Origin: Molossus alvarezi
Taxonomy: Eukaryota; Chordata; Mammalia; Chiroptera; Molossidae
DNA: 64,000 nt
Reading direction: 5' to 3'
Assembly: GCA_037176705.1 (NCBI GenBank)
Contig: CM073886.1
Location: forward strand, 10,066,501 to 10,130,500
Part shown: piece by piece, positions 11,841 to 24,819 of the stretch
Layout of the letters: each line of letters starts with the position of its first letter
How positions within the stretch are numbered: position 1 is the stretch's first letter
The notes under the pieces: generated by a model
What the model was told of the DNA's origin: nothing
What the model saw: the letters and a program-made list of their open reading frames with translations, nothing else
Databases searched by the model: none
Program-made: the position numbers and the translations under genes

Positions 11841-12025
11841 GCCCTGGCTGGTGTGGCTTAGCAGTTAGAGCATCACCCTGAAGACCAAAAAGTCTCGGGT
11901 TCAATTCCCGGTCCAGGGTTTGATCCCTGGACCCAGTTGGAGTTGTGCAGGAGGCGACCAATCAATGTGTCTCTCTCACATGGATGTTTCTCTCTCTCCC
12001 TCCCTCTCACTCTATCAAATAAATA
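11841..12025 (+). mobile_element. VES-like SINE, short type A
   Basis: Head CCCTGGCTGGTGTGGCTTAG with a shortened body ending at CACTCTATCAAATAAATAA. AAATATGCATAAG / AAATATGCATGAG flank it. Confidence 0.9.
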
Positions 12026-12179
12026 AATATGCATGAGGGGGGATCATCGTTTTTGTGTGTGTGTGGTAGTTTCTCATTGGCTGGGTTGTTGCTGAGCAAG
12101 GAGAAAATCTGTGTTCCTGCTGGTATGTGTAAAGTAAGTTTCGAAGTACATGAGAACCCTCCCTTCACTGCTTCCAGGC

Positions 12180-12310
12180 TCCAGTTTGGTTTTCTTTATT
12201 CATTTTCACAGGCTAAATTGTTTCATCCACACAATGGAACACTATACAGCTGTGCAAAAAAGAAGCAGTCTGTATGTACTGAACTTGAACAATTTTCAAG
12301 ATATAAGTGA
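12180..12310 (+). mobile_element. L1 3' UTR fragment
   Basis: ACACAATGGAACACTATACA and a following AAGAAGCAG segment are typical of L1 3' ends. Degraded and short. Confidence 0.55.
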
Positions 12311-12564
12311 GAAAAAAAACCCCAAAGTGAACAGTGTTTTTTATTTGTTTGTTTTTGCTGGCTGCTGCTTGTTTATTTTCCACTTAGTGCAAGGCATGCA
12401 GTCATGGGGTGCCAGGAAGTGTCCCTTGTGACTTGGGTAGGAAAGAGTGGAGCTCTTTCTACTTCCTTTTTTGTGTTTTTCTGTTTTGATATAAAAGAAT
12501 CCAACTGCTTCTGCTTGCTGCAGCCTGCCTAGTCTATGGGGTGTGATGAGGAAGGGGTTTGGGG

Positions 12565-12594
12565 ATACAGGGGGAGGGGGAGGGGGAGGGACTC
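12565..12594 (+). other. G-quadruplex candidate
   Basis: Three runs of five G and one of three G, separated by single A bases, fit the four-tract G-quadruplex pattern. It lies just downstream of the PPDPF pseudogene on that gene's strand, with the G-tracts on the opposite strand. Confidence 0.6.
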
Positions 12595-12636
12595 AAAAGA
12601 GTCCAGGGCCTCTGGAAATCTGGTGGCTGGCCCCAC

Positions 12637-12975
12637 TCAGGATGGGGGCCAGGCATTTGCTTTGCAGGGTTGGGCGCCAGGCTGCTTCCTTGTGGCTTTC
12701 GGAGCTAGGTCACAGGTGATCATGCTGCTGGGGACCTGGGGATATTCCAAGTGCTCTGTGGACTCCAACACTGTGGCCATGAACGCAAGAGTGGACTTCC
12801 CGAAAATGAAGCTCTCTCACCAGTGCACCAGTGACACTGGTTAGTCTTGGGGAGGAATGGCTTCCCCAGGGTACTCAGCACTTCCACAGGAGCTGTTACT
12901 AGAAGTGGAACCAAGGCGGCACTGGTAGTAGTCGTAGGTGGCCATGAGTGAACCGCTAGAGGGAATGGCTGCCAT
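12637..12975 (-). pseudogene. PPDPF: PPDPF processed pseudogene
   Basis: Minus-strand translation from the ATG at 12973-12975 gives MAAIPSSGSLMATYDYYQ and then GSTSSNSSC, matching the start of PPDPF (pancreatic progenitor cell differentiation and proliferation factor, about 114 residues). After a premature stop following AIPPQD, matching sequence resumes in another frame with FGKSTLAFMATVLES and ends ...WPPS before a stop. Similarity runs across the whole coding length without introns and extends into 5' leader sequence, so this is a retrocopy. The frame break makes a functional protein unlikely. The match is from memory of the human protein and is strong. Confidence 0.85.
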
Positions 12976-13403
12976 GCTCTTGCTTGTAGACTGGTAAAAA
13001 CTTTGGCTGTGACCTCCTGGGCCTCAGTGGGTGGGTGATCATGGTTGGTGGAAATGGGAGTGGTAATTATGGAGCCCATTTGCAGAGGAGACCACAGAAG
13101 GCTGCTCAACAACAAAGACTTGAGGAGGTGAACAGTGTGTTTAGTATACTACTTGTGAAAAGAAAAAACAAAAGATATGCTTTTATATAACTACACTATC
13201 TCAGGAAGGACATAAGGAACTGGTAACAGAAGTTGCATCTTGGGAGGGGAAGGGGACTAGAGGAGGGAGACATTTTTATTAATCGAAGAATAATTAGTTT
13301 TCACAAAACTGTGCACATCTGAGTAATCAGCACCTAGATCAAGAAACATATGATTAGCAAGCACCCTAGAAGCAAATAGGGTAATGCATTATCCTGATTC
13401 TTT

Positions 13404-13623
13404 TAAAAAAATTTTTTTTCCTTTATTGATACTAGAGAGAGAGGAAGGGAGAGTGAGAGAGAGATAGAAACATTGATGAGAGAGAACATCAATTGGCTAC
13501 CTCCTGCATGCCCTCCACTGGGGATCAGGCCCACAACCTGGGCATATGTCCTGACTGGGAATCGAACCAGCGACCTCTTGGTGCATGGGTTGATGCTCAA
13601 CCACTGAGCCACACCAGCCAGGC
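13404..13623 (-). mobile_element. VES SINE, type B, minus
   Basis: TTCCTTTATTGATACTAGAG start, inverted head ending ACCAGCCAGGC. ATCCTGATTCTTTT flanks both sides. Confidence 0.94.
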
Positions 13624-13637
13624 TATCCTGATTCTTT

Positions 13638-13885
13638 TTTTTTTTTTTTTTATCCTCACCTGAGGACATTTTTCCATTTTTTGTTCAGATAGAGTGGGAG
13701 GGAAAGAGAGGAAGAGAGAGAGAAACATTGACATGAAAGGGACACATCGAGTGGCTGCCACCCACACGACCAACCAGGGCTGGGGACGAACTGCAACCGA
13801 GGTACATGCACTAAATGGGAACTGAACCTGGGTCTCTCTGGACGTCAGGTTGACGCTCTAACCGCTGAACCAAACCGGCCAGGGC
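13638..13885 (-). mobile_element. VES SINE, type A, minus
   Basis: Poly-T, ATCCTCACCTGAGGACATT, inverted head ending GGCCAGGGC. Flanked by CTATCCTGATTCTT and CTATTCTGATTCTT: it reused the target copy created by the previous type B insertion. Confidence 0.94.
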
Positions 13886-14064
13886 GCTATTCTGATTCTT
13901 AGTAGCTTTAATTAGTTTTCTGTTTTTATATTTATGGAATCATATATAATATACTACCTTGTGTCTGGCTTCTTTTGCTCATGTGTCTACAAAATTCATC
14001 CATACTATGCATGTGGTTGTACTCCATTCTCATTTCTGAATTGTATTCCCGTTAGTGAATATCC

Positions 14065-14276
14065 CATAATTTTTTTCTATATTGATTTTAGAGAGAGAGG
14101 GAGAGGGAGAAAGAGATAAAAAACATCGATGAGAGAGAACATCAATTGGCTTCCTCCTGCATGCCCCCCACTGGGGATTTAGCCCACAATCTGAGCATGT
14201 GTCCTGACCGGAAATTGAACCGGCAACCTCTTAGTACATGGGTTGATGCACAACCTCTGAGCCACACCGGCTGGAC
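14065..14276 (-). mobile_element. VES SINE, type B, minus
   Basis: TATATTGATTTTAGAGAGA start and inverted head ending CACACCGGCTGGAC. ATATCCCATAATTT and ATATCTCCATAATTT of the L1 flank it. Confidence 0.92.
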
Positions 14277-14539
14277 AATATCTCCATAATTTACTTATTC
14301 ATTCTACTGTTGTGGATTGTTTCTAGTTTTGAGCTATTGCAACTAGTGTTACTGTGAACATTTGAGCACATATCTTACAGTAAATATATGTGTGCTTTTC
14401 TGTTGGGTATACACTTAGGAGTGGAATTGCTAGGTCATAGTGTATGAATATATTTAGCTTTAGTACATGACTGCCAGTTCTCCAAAGTGGTTGTACCAAC
14501 TTACACTCTACCAGTTGTGTAAAAGTGTTCAACACTTGC

Positions 14540-14791
14540 GCCCTGGTTGGTTTTGCTCAGCGGTTAGAGCGTCCGCCCTCAGACCAGAGGAGCCCGGTTT
14601 CGGTTCCCACTAAGAGCATGGCACATAACCTTGGTTGCAGTTTGTCCCCGACCCCGCTTGGGGTTGTGTGGGTGGCAACCAGTTGATGTGTGTCTCTCTC
14701 ACGTCGATATTTCTCTTTCTTCCCCTCTCTCTTCCTCCTGCTCTATCTGAAGATAAGTGCAAAAATGTCCTCGGATGAGGATTAAAAAAAA
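14540..14791 (+). mobile_element. VES SINE, type A
   Basis: Full-length. An 18-bp duplication, AAAAGTGTTCAACACTTG and AAAAGTGTTCGACACTTG, flanks it. Confidence 0.95.
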
Positions 14792-14809
14792 AAGTGTTCG
14801 ACACTTGCA

Positions 14810-15139
14810 AAACTTATTTTTAAGTATATATTATTTTTAATTTGGTTATATTATGAAATAGAATGCAAGTTTACATAAATTTTAAAGCTATACTACGTTT
14901 TCAAAGTGGTTTCACTGCTGGGTGGACAGTTTTTTGTTACACCTCTAGAACTTTATTTCTCTGCTCTTACAAATTCTTGGTTGGAACTGTTTGAAAACCA
15001 ATCTTAAGAGAATATCTGATTCATTTCCGTTTTACTACTCATTCATGAGCAGGGTACAGATGGTAATATAGTTACAATTACAACTATAAATTCATGTTTA
15101 TTATGTACTTATGATGGGGAAGGGTACATAATAGAAAGA
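14810..15139. other. AT-rich intergenic sequence
   Basis: No exon or confident repeat seen. Confidence 0.45.
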
Positions 15140-15545
15140 GAATCACCGGTGTTTAATAGCTACTCATTATAAAGAAGTGATTTTCTTACAGACCCTGGAA
15201 AACTGGAGGATGTACTGCAAGAGGAAGCATAGGCCCTGGAAAGAAGGCAGCCCAGGAGCCCAGATGAGTCTGTCACTCAAAAGAAAATACATTTTAAGCA
15301 CAGATCAAGGGCAGAACCTATGTGAAGGGAGACAGGCTAATCTTTGCAAGGACAGTGATAAAAGGTAGACCCTGGGAACTCAGTAACTTTCTATTTTTTC
15401 CCACCCACTAACCCTATATAAGAGTTTGTTTGAAATGAAATTTCAGAGCAGTTTTTTCAGGGTTTTCACCTGCTACTCTCATATTTACGCTATCTGATTA
15501 AATAAACGCACCACACAGATTCAAATGGACTCTATTTATTTGACT
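15140..15545 (+). mobile_element. possible solo LTR
   Basis: Has a CCTATATAAGAG TATA-like box, then a GCTACTCTCATATTTACGC segment and ATTAAATAAACGC as a polyadenylation-like signal, the order expected of an LTR. Termini and target duplication are not clear. Confidence 0.3.
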
Positions 15546-15789
15546 CCCATAGCAAAAAAAAAAAAAAAAAAGCTTGGACCCTTTTATGTCTGGTATCACT
15601 TACTTTGTGCAAGGCTCTACACTAAGCACTTAGCTAAACCTGGGAGCCAGAAGATGACTTTTGTTAAAGAACAAACACAGAAAACAAACAAACAAACACC
15701 ACAGGCCCCAAAGGATGACACTCATGCTAAAAGTCCATAATACCAAACCTAGATTTAATACCTGACCTAACTGCAGTTTCAACCTCTCC

Positions 15790-15991
15790 CAGAAACAATC
15801 TTTTTCTTTTTTCCAGATAGAGCGGGAGGGAAAGAGGGAGCAAGAGAGAAACATCCACGTGAGAGAGACATCGATTGGCCGCCACCGGGGGACAAACTGC
15901 AACCGGGGCACTTGCCCCTAGGGGGAATCAAACCCGGGACTCTCTGGTCCACGGGCTGATGTTCTAACTGCTGAGCCAACCTGGCCAGAGC
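15790..15991 (-). mobile_element. VES SINE, type A, minus, partial
   Basis: Lacks the CCTCACCCGAGG box. Starts TTCCAGATAGAGCGGGAGGG and ends in an inverted head, CCTGGCCAGAGC. Confidence 0.85.
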
Positions 15992-16340
15992 AACATAATC
16001 TTGATCAATGAATATGGTAGTTTCTGGCCAATCACCAGTAAGGTAATATGCCAAGTGGGCCCTTCTTCTTCCCTCCCACTCTGACCCCCTCCCAAAGAAG
16101 CAGCAATCTAGGATATAAAAACCTTCCCCTTCTCTTTCCACAAGATAAGATGTCTTGGCTTCAAAATAATCCTTTCTTTTCTTGCTAAATAGCACACTTG
16201 CCCCAAACTTCTTCCTATAAAATCTTTCCATTTGTACAACCCCTTGGAAGGCCCTTAAGGTTACTAGATGAGATGTTGCCCCATACATGCATGAAGCCAA
16301 TTAGATCTTCACATTTATTCGGCTCAATTTTGTTTTCTAA
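15992..16340. mobile_element. possible LTR-like remnant
   Basis: GGCCAATCACCAGTAAGG followed by GGATATAAAAACC resembles CCAAT and TATA spacing of an LTR promoter. A 173-codon minus-strand frame runs through it and into the SINE and has no protein-family motif. Confidence 0.25.
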
Positions 16341-16559
16341 CACTTTGAATCTGACTCTGTCCTTGTGATGAGGGTCTTTCTGTCGCTCGGGCTCTGCCTC
16401 TGCAAAAGGGAAGACATCTGTGACCTCCGGGCATAGGCCTGGGGACCCTGTGCGAGCAGCCGCAGCACACCGAGTTGGGATGGATCTCCCTCCCCCATCC
16501 GCCTCAGATTTTGCCCTTCGTTTTTTTTAATTTCACCTCCAAGCCCCGGACATCTGGAC

Positions 16560-17300
16560 CTGCCCGTAAGAGGCCTCATGTAAACGGCAGAAGGGAGTAG
16601 CTTCAGCCGATCAAACCTCTCTTATCTCCCATCTTGGGAAAGTCAAATCTAGAGAGCCTGCCGCCGGCCAGCAACCGCCACCTCAGCCCAGCGGCGCCTG
16701 CACCCGCGCTTTCAAAGAGGCCGCTCCGGGGAGACCAATCACAGCCCCTTCCGGCCGCCGCGCCGTCCAACGCACGCGCACCTTCTACCGGTTTCTTTCG
16801 CGTGGGGCCCCGTCTCCTCTGGGTGCCCCTTGGTACGCCAGGGCCGAGGGGGATGTGGAAGCCGGAGAGGCGCCACTTTGTTTAAGGACAGGGCTATGAG
16901 CCCTTGGGGACTTTTTCTGAGGAAGCCAGGACAGCCCTAGCGTTTCCACAATCCTGGAAGCCTCTCCCTGCGAAGGACTGAGGGGCTCGCGATGGCGCCG
17001 ACGGGGGTCCCGCTCCCGGCGATGACCTGGGAGGCCGGACCGCCGGAGACGGGAAGGCGGCTCAGGGGCCGTGAGCTCTCCCCGAGGAGTCGGGTGTCTG
17101 CGGCCCGCGCAGAGGGCCCTGGGCCGGGACGTGATGCGGGAGACCGGCCACAGGGGCGCGCTCGCCGAGGCCAGCCGTCGGCCTGGGCCCGTAATCTGTG
17201 GGAAGCGGAGTGAAGGCCTGGAAGTGCGGGGCGCTGAGGAAGCGGCCCACCCTCTCCTCGCAGGTTCTCAGCCGAGCCCACTGTTTCCCCTCGCAGGATA
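16560..17300 (+). promoter_or_regulatory. CpG island of a dead KRAB locus
   Basis: GC- and CpG-dense block with a GGCGCCACTTTGTTT box at 16868-16884, like the GCGGCCACTTTATTT box upstream of ZNF688. It therefore looks like a paralogous KRAB promoter that outlived its gene. Confidence 0.65.
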
Positions 17301-17400
17301 TTCAGGCCCCAAACCTGCTTTTGTCTCTTGGGTGGAAGGAGAGGTGGAGGCGTGGAGGCCCAGGATCCAGAGGGTGAGAGCCTAGCAACTGTCAGCAGAG
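16992..17400 (+). pseudogene. ZNF785: ZNF785-like KRAB pseudogene, no finger exon
   Basis: An ATG in a KRAB-exon context (MAPTGVPLPA) leads into a KRAB A box that has lost about two dozen bases between GCCGTGAGCT and the position of GCCGTGTACT, removing the FADVAVY segment, plus single-base losses. The downstream half survives in another frame (CLRPAQRALGRDVMRET). The expected splice donor CTCG|GTGAGG reads CTCGCCGAGG, so splicing is lost. The KRAB B exon begins after a good CAG at 17296 and reads SGPKPAFVSWVEGEVEAW, the signature I associate with ZNF785, followed by a deletion that shifts frame. No C2H2 exon is found before ZNF688. Position next to ZNF688 also fits human ZNF785. Confidence 0.8.
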
Positions 17401-17930
17401 GCGAGGGAAGGGTCGCAGGTACTGCGCTCCAAACCCCAGCATGTGACCTCTGAGAACCCTCTCCTCCCCATCGGATCCTCAGCACACACTGCCCCTCCAA
17501 AGGCCCATCTGTCTTCCTGCACCTCATCTCCAGAGAAGGGTCATGGCTCAACGGAACGGCTAAATTGGGGTTTAATCATACTGGACAACCCCGGTTTAAT
17601 GCAAAATAGAGCTTGAGCTTCCAAGGCAGCTAAGGAAAAGGGGAAGCAAGTGTAAGTTGATTTTTGTTGTGTGATATAATGAAGACAGATACTCCTTTTG
17701 GATATTAATTATGTGGATCACAGTGTAATGGATAATGCTAGTCATTAGAGGTTTTTTAAAAATAGAAAACTTGCCCTGGCCGGTTTGGCTCAGCGGTTAG
17801 AGCTTCGGCCGGCGGTCCAGAGAGACCCGGGTTCGGTTCCCGCTAAGGGCACGTACCTCAATTGCAGTTTGTCCCCAACCCTGGTTGGGTCCTGTGGGAG
17901 GCAGCCACTCGATGTGTCCCTTTCACGTTG

Positions 17931-18074
17931 ATGTTTCCCTCTCTCTTTCTCTTTCCCTCCCACTCTTATCTTTTTTTTTATTTTTTTTAATCCTCACCCG
18001 AGATGTTTCCCTCTCTCTTTCTCTTTCCCTCCCACTCTTATCTTTTTTTTTATTTTTTTTAATCCTCACCCGAG
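17931..18074 (+). repeat. exact 72-bp tandem duplication
   Basis: The block from ATGTTTCCCTCTCTCTTTCT to AATCCTCACCCGAG occurs twice in direct tandem (17931-18002 and 18003-18074) without a visible difference. It spans the junction of the plus and minus SINEs, so it arose after nesting. Confidence 0.95.
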
Positions 18075-18282
18075 GACACTTTTTCATTCTTTGTTCAGAT
18101 AGAGCAGGAGGGAGAGAGAGAGAGAAACATCGATGTGAAAGGGACACATCGAGTGGCTGCCACCCGCTCGACCAACCAGGGCCGGGGACAAACTGCAACC
18201 GAGGTACATGCCCTTAGCGGGAACCGAACCCGGGTCTCTCTGGACCCTAGACAGACGCTCTAAGAGCCAAACCGTCCAGGGC
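18045..18282 (-). mobile_element. VES SINE, type A, minus, nested
   Basis: Poly-T, ATCCTCACCCGAGGACAC, inverted head ending GTCCAGGGC. CCCTCCCACTCTATCTTT of the host SINE is repeated on its sides. Confidence 0.92.
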
Positions 18283-18373
18283 CCTCCCACTCTATCTTTC
18301 CCTCCCACTCTATCTGAACGAAAAAAATTAAAAAATGTCCTCAGGTGAGGATTAAAAAAAAGTAGAAAACTTG

Positions 18374-18900
18374 TTTGACCTGCAGCCATGATGCCATGAT
18401 AAATGTTCTATGGAAGCCAGAGAACAATACAAGTGTAGACTTTTGATGATGGCCTTTAATAGCACCTTGGGAGATCATTTAATGTCCATTTTGCAAGAGG
18501 ATCATAAACAGGTTCAAGACTGCAAGTTCCACGAATGCTGGACCATCACCATCCTCAATGCCTGAGACAGAGTAGGGGCATAATTTTTTTTTGTTTTTTG
18601 ATTGAAAAAATAATTTTACTCAATCAGCTCCAATATAATTTCATTGTCAGCAGATCAATCACATACCCCAAAATGTTCTTTTCCACTGCTAGTAAACCTC
18701 GGTTTATAATCTCCCTAAAGGAAACTATTTTCAGTGAAAATACTTTTTTGAAACCTGAATAGGAAAAGACACAAAAACTCATACATGCCTCAATAAACTG
18801 AAATTTTGATCAAATAAAATAACAATCACCAAAAGTAAAGATTTAACATTCTAAACTCCATTTTAAATGTAGTCTTGCCTTAATATCCTTTGAACATTTT
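18374..18900. other. intergenic, nothing recognised
   Basis: About 0.5 kb of moderately AT-rich sequence. No exon or identifiable repeat. Confidence 0.45.
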
Positions 18901-18904
18901 ACGT

Positions 18905-19124
18905 CTGGCCGGTTTGGCTCAGCGGTTAGGGGGTCTGCCTGCAGTCCAGAGGGTTCGGTTCCCGCTAAGGGTGTGTGCCTCAGTTGCGGTTTGGTTGTGC
19001 GGGTGGCAGCTACTCGATGTGTCCCTTTCACATCGATGTTTCTCTCTCCCTCTCTCCCTCCCACTCTATCTGAACAAAAAATGGAGAAATGTCCTCGGGT
19101 GAGGATAAAAAAAAAAAAAAAAAA
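18905..19124 (+). mobile_element. VES SINE, type A, shortened head
   Basis: Head CTGGCCGGTTTGGCTCAGCG with internal deletions in the B-box region, normal CT-rich body and GTCCTCGGGTGAGGAT tail with a long A-run. Confidence 0.92.
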
Positions 19125-19188
19125 AGATTTTGCCTTGATACAAAATCTTTAAAATTTTCAACACTTTAACATAGCAAAACTAGCTGAA

Positions 19189-19383
19189 TATAAAAGGGGT
19201 ATGTACATTGGTTGCAGGTTCAATTCCTGGCCTGGTTGGGGTTGTTGGGGAGGCAATAATGTCTCTCTCATATCAATGTTTCTCTCTCTTTCTCTCTCTC
19301 CTCTCTTTCTCTCTCCTTCCCTCCCTCCCACTCTAACTAAAAACCAATGGAAAAATATCCTCATGTGAAGATTTAAAAAATAA
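19189..19383 (+). mobile_element. VES SINE, type A, 5' truncated
   Basis: Begins at GGTATGTACATTGGTTGC inside the element and ends at ATATCCTCATGTGAAGATTT. Confidence 0.8.
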
Positions 19384-19639
19384 AATATAGGAAGATGTTG
19401 AGTCCAGGAAACAAAGGATACAACCTAGGTGAGCAGGAAGGCAAGATCCTGGATGACAACTCAGAATGATCCCAATTTGGAGAGAAAGGACTGAGGGCTC
19501 TAGGAGGAAGGTTTCCCAGGGGAAAAAATGGGTATTTGAGATCTGATGCTATCCCTAGTAATTTGGAACAAGTACAAGAAGCAGAAAGGGCAGATAATGC
19601 AAGGAGAAAAGAAAGACAATTAGTTCAAGAAAAGCAAAG

Positions 19640-20056
19640 TGATAATGGCAATTATAGCAAAATATATACAAATCAACATGTACACCTTAAATTTACACAA
19701 TGTTATACATCAAATATATCTAAATTTTTAAAAAACAGTTGACAAGTAAGGAAATATAATCATGGAATGTGTAGGAAATATTATTTATAATAATTTATTG
19801 CATTAAGTATGTTGGGAAAAGAGGTGAGATGAATGGGGCCAGAAACTAAGCAAGTATCATAGCAGGATGCCCATAGATTATATGTCTAAAATGAGGATAT
19901 CAAGAAATAGCAGTGTCTTTTTTTTTTTTAATGTTTTTATTGATTTTTTTTTTAGAGAGATGAAAAAGTTCTGGAGATGGATGGTGGTGATGGTTGCACA
20001 AAAATGTGAGCATACTTAATACCATTGAACTGTACACTTAAAAATAATTAAAATGG
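19640..20056 (+). mobile_element. L1 3' UTR fragments
   Basis: ATGTACACCTTAAATTTACA near 19680 and GGAGATGGATGGTGGTGATG near 19972 are L1 3' UTR tail motifs. At least two truncated copies are joined, with other sequence between. Confidence 0.6.
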
Positions 20057-20240
20057 GCCCAGCTGGTGTGGCTCAGTGGTTGAGCATTGACCCATGCACA
20101 AAGAGGTCGCTGGTTCAATTCCCAGGTTGTGGGCCCAATCCCCAGTGGGGGACATATAGGAGATGGCCAATCAGTGTTCTCTCTTATCAGTGTTTCTATC
20201 TCTCCCTTTTCCTTCCTCTCTAAAATCAATAAAGAAAAAA
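20057..20240 (+). mobile_element. VES SINE, type B
   Basis: Head CCAGCTGGTGTGGCTCAG, tail AATCAATAAAGAAAA. AAAATAATTAAAATGG is duplicated on both sides. Confidence 0.95.
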
Positions 20241-20254
20241 AATAATTAAAATGG

Positions 20255-20640
20255 TACTTTTATGTTATGTATTACCACAATTTTTAAAAAGCAATGAAAT
20301 TTCTGATTCATATTACAACATGGATGAACCTTGAAAACACTATGTTAAATGAAAGAAGCCAGACACAAAAGGACAAATATTGTATGATTCCACTTACATG
20401 ACATACCAGAAAAGGCAGCTCCATAGAGAAAGAAAAATGAGAAATTACCAGGGACTTGGGGAGAGGGGAACGGAAAGTGACTGCTTAATAGGTTCCGGGT
20501 TTCCTTTTTCAGTGCTGAAAACATTTTGAAAATCAATAATGGTGATAGTTGTACAACATTGTGAATGTAATTAATGTCACTGAATTGTAAACATAAAAAT
20601 GGTTAAAATGGGACCTGAAAGAAAAACAGTTAAAAAAAAA
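20255..20640 (+). mobile_element. L1 3' UTR copy
   Basis: ATTACAACATGGATGAACCT, GAAAGAAGCCAGACACAAAA and GGTGATAGTTGTACAACATT are L1 3' UTR hallmarks. It ends in a long A-run. Confidence 0.8.
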
Positions 20641-20656
20641 AAAAAAAAAGAAATGG

Positions 20657-20742
20657 GCCCTGGCCAGGTGGCTCAGTTGGTTGAAGTGTCATCCTGTACA
20701 CCAAAAAGTTTGCCGGTTCAATTCCTGTTGGGGCACTTAGGG
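20657..20742 (+). mobile_element. VES SINE, type B, 5' half only
   Basis: Head CCCTGGCCAGGTGGCTCAG up to GTTGGGGCACTTAGGG, then directly abuts another L1 piece. The 3' half is lost. Confidence 0.8.
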
Positions 20743-20744
20743 GA

Positions 20745-21158
20745 TGTACACAATTGTTCAAAGCAGTACTAGACAAAAGGTGGAAACAACCCAAATGTCC
20801 ATCTCCATCAACTGATGGATAAACAAAATATGATGTATCCATACAATAGAATATTATTCAGTCATAAAAAGGAATGAAGTACTGACACATGCTACATGGA
20901 TAAACCTTGAGAACACTGTGCTAAAGACAGAAGTCAGAAAGGTAAGGCCACATAGTGCATGGCTCCATTTATATAAAATATCCAGAAAAAGCAAATAGAG
21001 ACAGAAAGCAGATTTGTGATTGCCATGAGCTGAAGGAAAAGGAGAATGGGAGTGGCTGTTCAATGGGTAGGTAGTTTCCTTTAGGGGTGATGAAAGTAAT
21101 GATCATTGTACACTGTAAATGTACTAAATGCCACTGAATTGAACAGTTTAAAATGGTT
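20745..21158 (+). mobile_element. second L1 3' UTR copy
   Basis: AACAACCCAAATGTCCATC, CAATAGAATATTATTCAGTC and GAAGTACTGACACATGCTAC match L1 3' ends. Same orientation as the copy just upstream but differently spaced, so two separate insertions. Confidence 0.8.
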
Positions 21159-21160
21159 GC

Positions 21161-21375
21161 CCGGCTTGTGTGCCTCAGTGGATTGAGTGTCTTCCCATGG
21201 ACTGAGAGGTTCCAGTACAATTCCTGGTCAGGGCACATGCCCAAGTTTCAGGATAATCCCTAGTGGGGTCATGCAGGAGGCAGCAGATCCATGTATCTCT
21301 CTCATATCGATATTTCTTTCTCTCTCTCCCTTCCTCTCTCTCTAAAAAAATCAGTAAAAATATTTTTTAAAAGGT
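21161..21375 (+). mobile_element. VES SINE, type B, diverged
   Basis: Head CCCGGCTTGTGTGCCTCAGT and tail AATCAGTAAAAATAT. CpG decay suggests an older copy. Confidence 0.87.
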
Positions 21376-21447
21376 TTAAAAAATAAAATGGCAGATGTGT
21401 AATGATTTATGTGATGTGTATTTACCACAATAAAAAACTGTGTATTG

Positions 21448-21675
21448 TCTGGCCAGTGTGGCTCAGTGATTGAGCGTGGACTCATGCACCAAGAGGTCGC
21501 TGGTTCAATTCCTGGTCAGGGCACATGCCCATGTTGTGGGCTGGATGTCTAGGTTGTGGGCCCGATCCCCAGTGAGGGGCATGCAGGAAGCAGCCAATTG
21601 ATGTTCTCTCTCATCAATGTTTCTATCTCTCTCTCCCTTTCTCTAAACTCAATAAAGGGAAAAAATATATATTTT
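21448..21675 (+). mobile_element. VES SINE, type B with small internal duplication
   Basis: AAAACTGTGTATTG flanks both ends. The GTTGTGGGC core segment occurs twice, a short internal duplication. Confidence 0.93.
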
Positions 21676-21699
21676 TAAAACTGTGTATTGACTGGAAAG

Positions 21700-21865
21700 T
21701 GTGCACAAGGAAACCTTCAGGGGTGACATCAATGTCCTATATCTTGTTTGGGGTAACAGTTAATGGTTGTATACATATGTCAAAACTTGGCGAATTTTAC
21801 TGAAGATCTGTGCATTTTACTGTATATACAAATTAATAAAATATTCAAATTAATAAAAAGGGTTA
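21700..21865 (+). mobile_element. L1 3' tail fragment
   Basis: TTGTATACATATGTCAAAAC and ATCTGTGCATTTTACTGTAT are typical of L1 3' UTR ends. Degraded. Confidence 0.6.
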
Positions 21866-22019
21866 AAAAGTAGTTGCCACTCAAGAACAGCGGGAATGGG
21901 TACAGGGGACTGTTTTTTGTTTTCATTACAAAAACGTTTGTATCACTATTTTAAAACCATATACATTAATTACTTTGGGAAAAAATAAAATGAAACTTAA
22001 AATTTCCCCATTCCAATTT

Positions 22020-24819
<2,800 letters not shown>

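Larger units (their letters stand above)
13290..14537 (-). mobile_element. L1 3' UTR, minus, broken by three SINEs
   Basis: Pieces near 13290-13402, 13887-14063 and 14277-14537 read as inverted L1 3' end: TTTATGGAATCATATATAAT, TTGTGGATTGTTTCTAGTTT, GAGTGGAATTGCTAGGTCAT, GCCAGTTCTCCAAAGTGGTT. Three VES elements interrupt it and a fourth lies at its right end. Confidence 0.85.
17774..18360 (+). mobile_element. VES SINE, type A, with nested inverted copy
   Basis: The head starts at 17774 and the tail (GTCCTCAGGTGAGGATT) ends near 18353. AATAGAAAACTTG and AGTAGAAAACTTG flank the whole unit. Its interior is split by a minus type A element and a 72-bp tandem duplication. Confidence 0.9.

Noticed and set aside
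15779..16300. 173-codon minus frame as a gene
   Set aside because: Its 3' part is SINE sequence and its 5' part lacks any known domain; at best an LTR-derived frame.
16937..17551. 204-codon minus frame over the 17-kb CpG island
   Set aside because: High GC removes stops; the plus strand shows KRAB homology.
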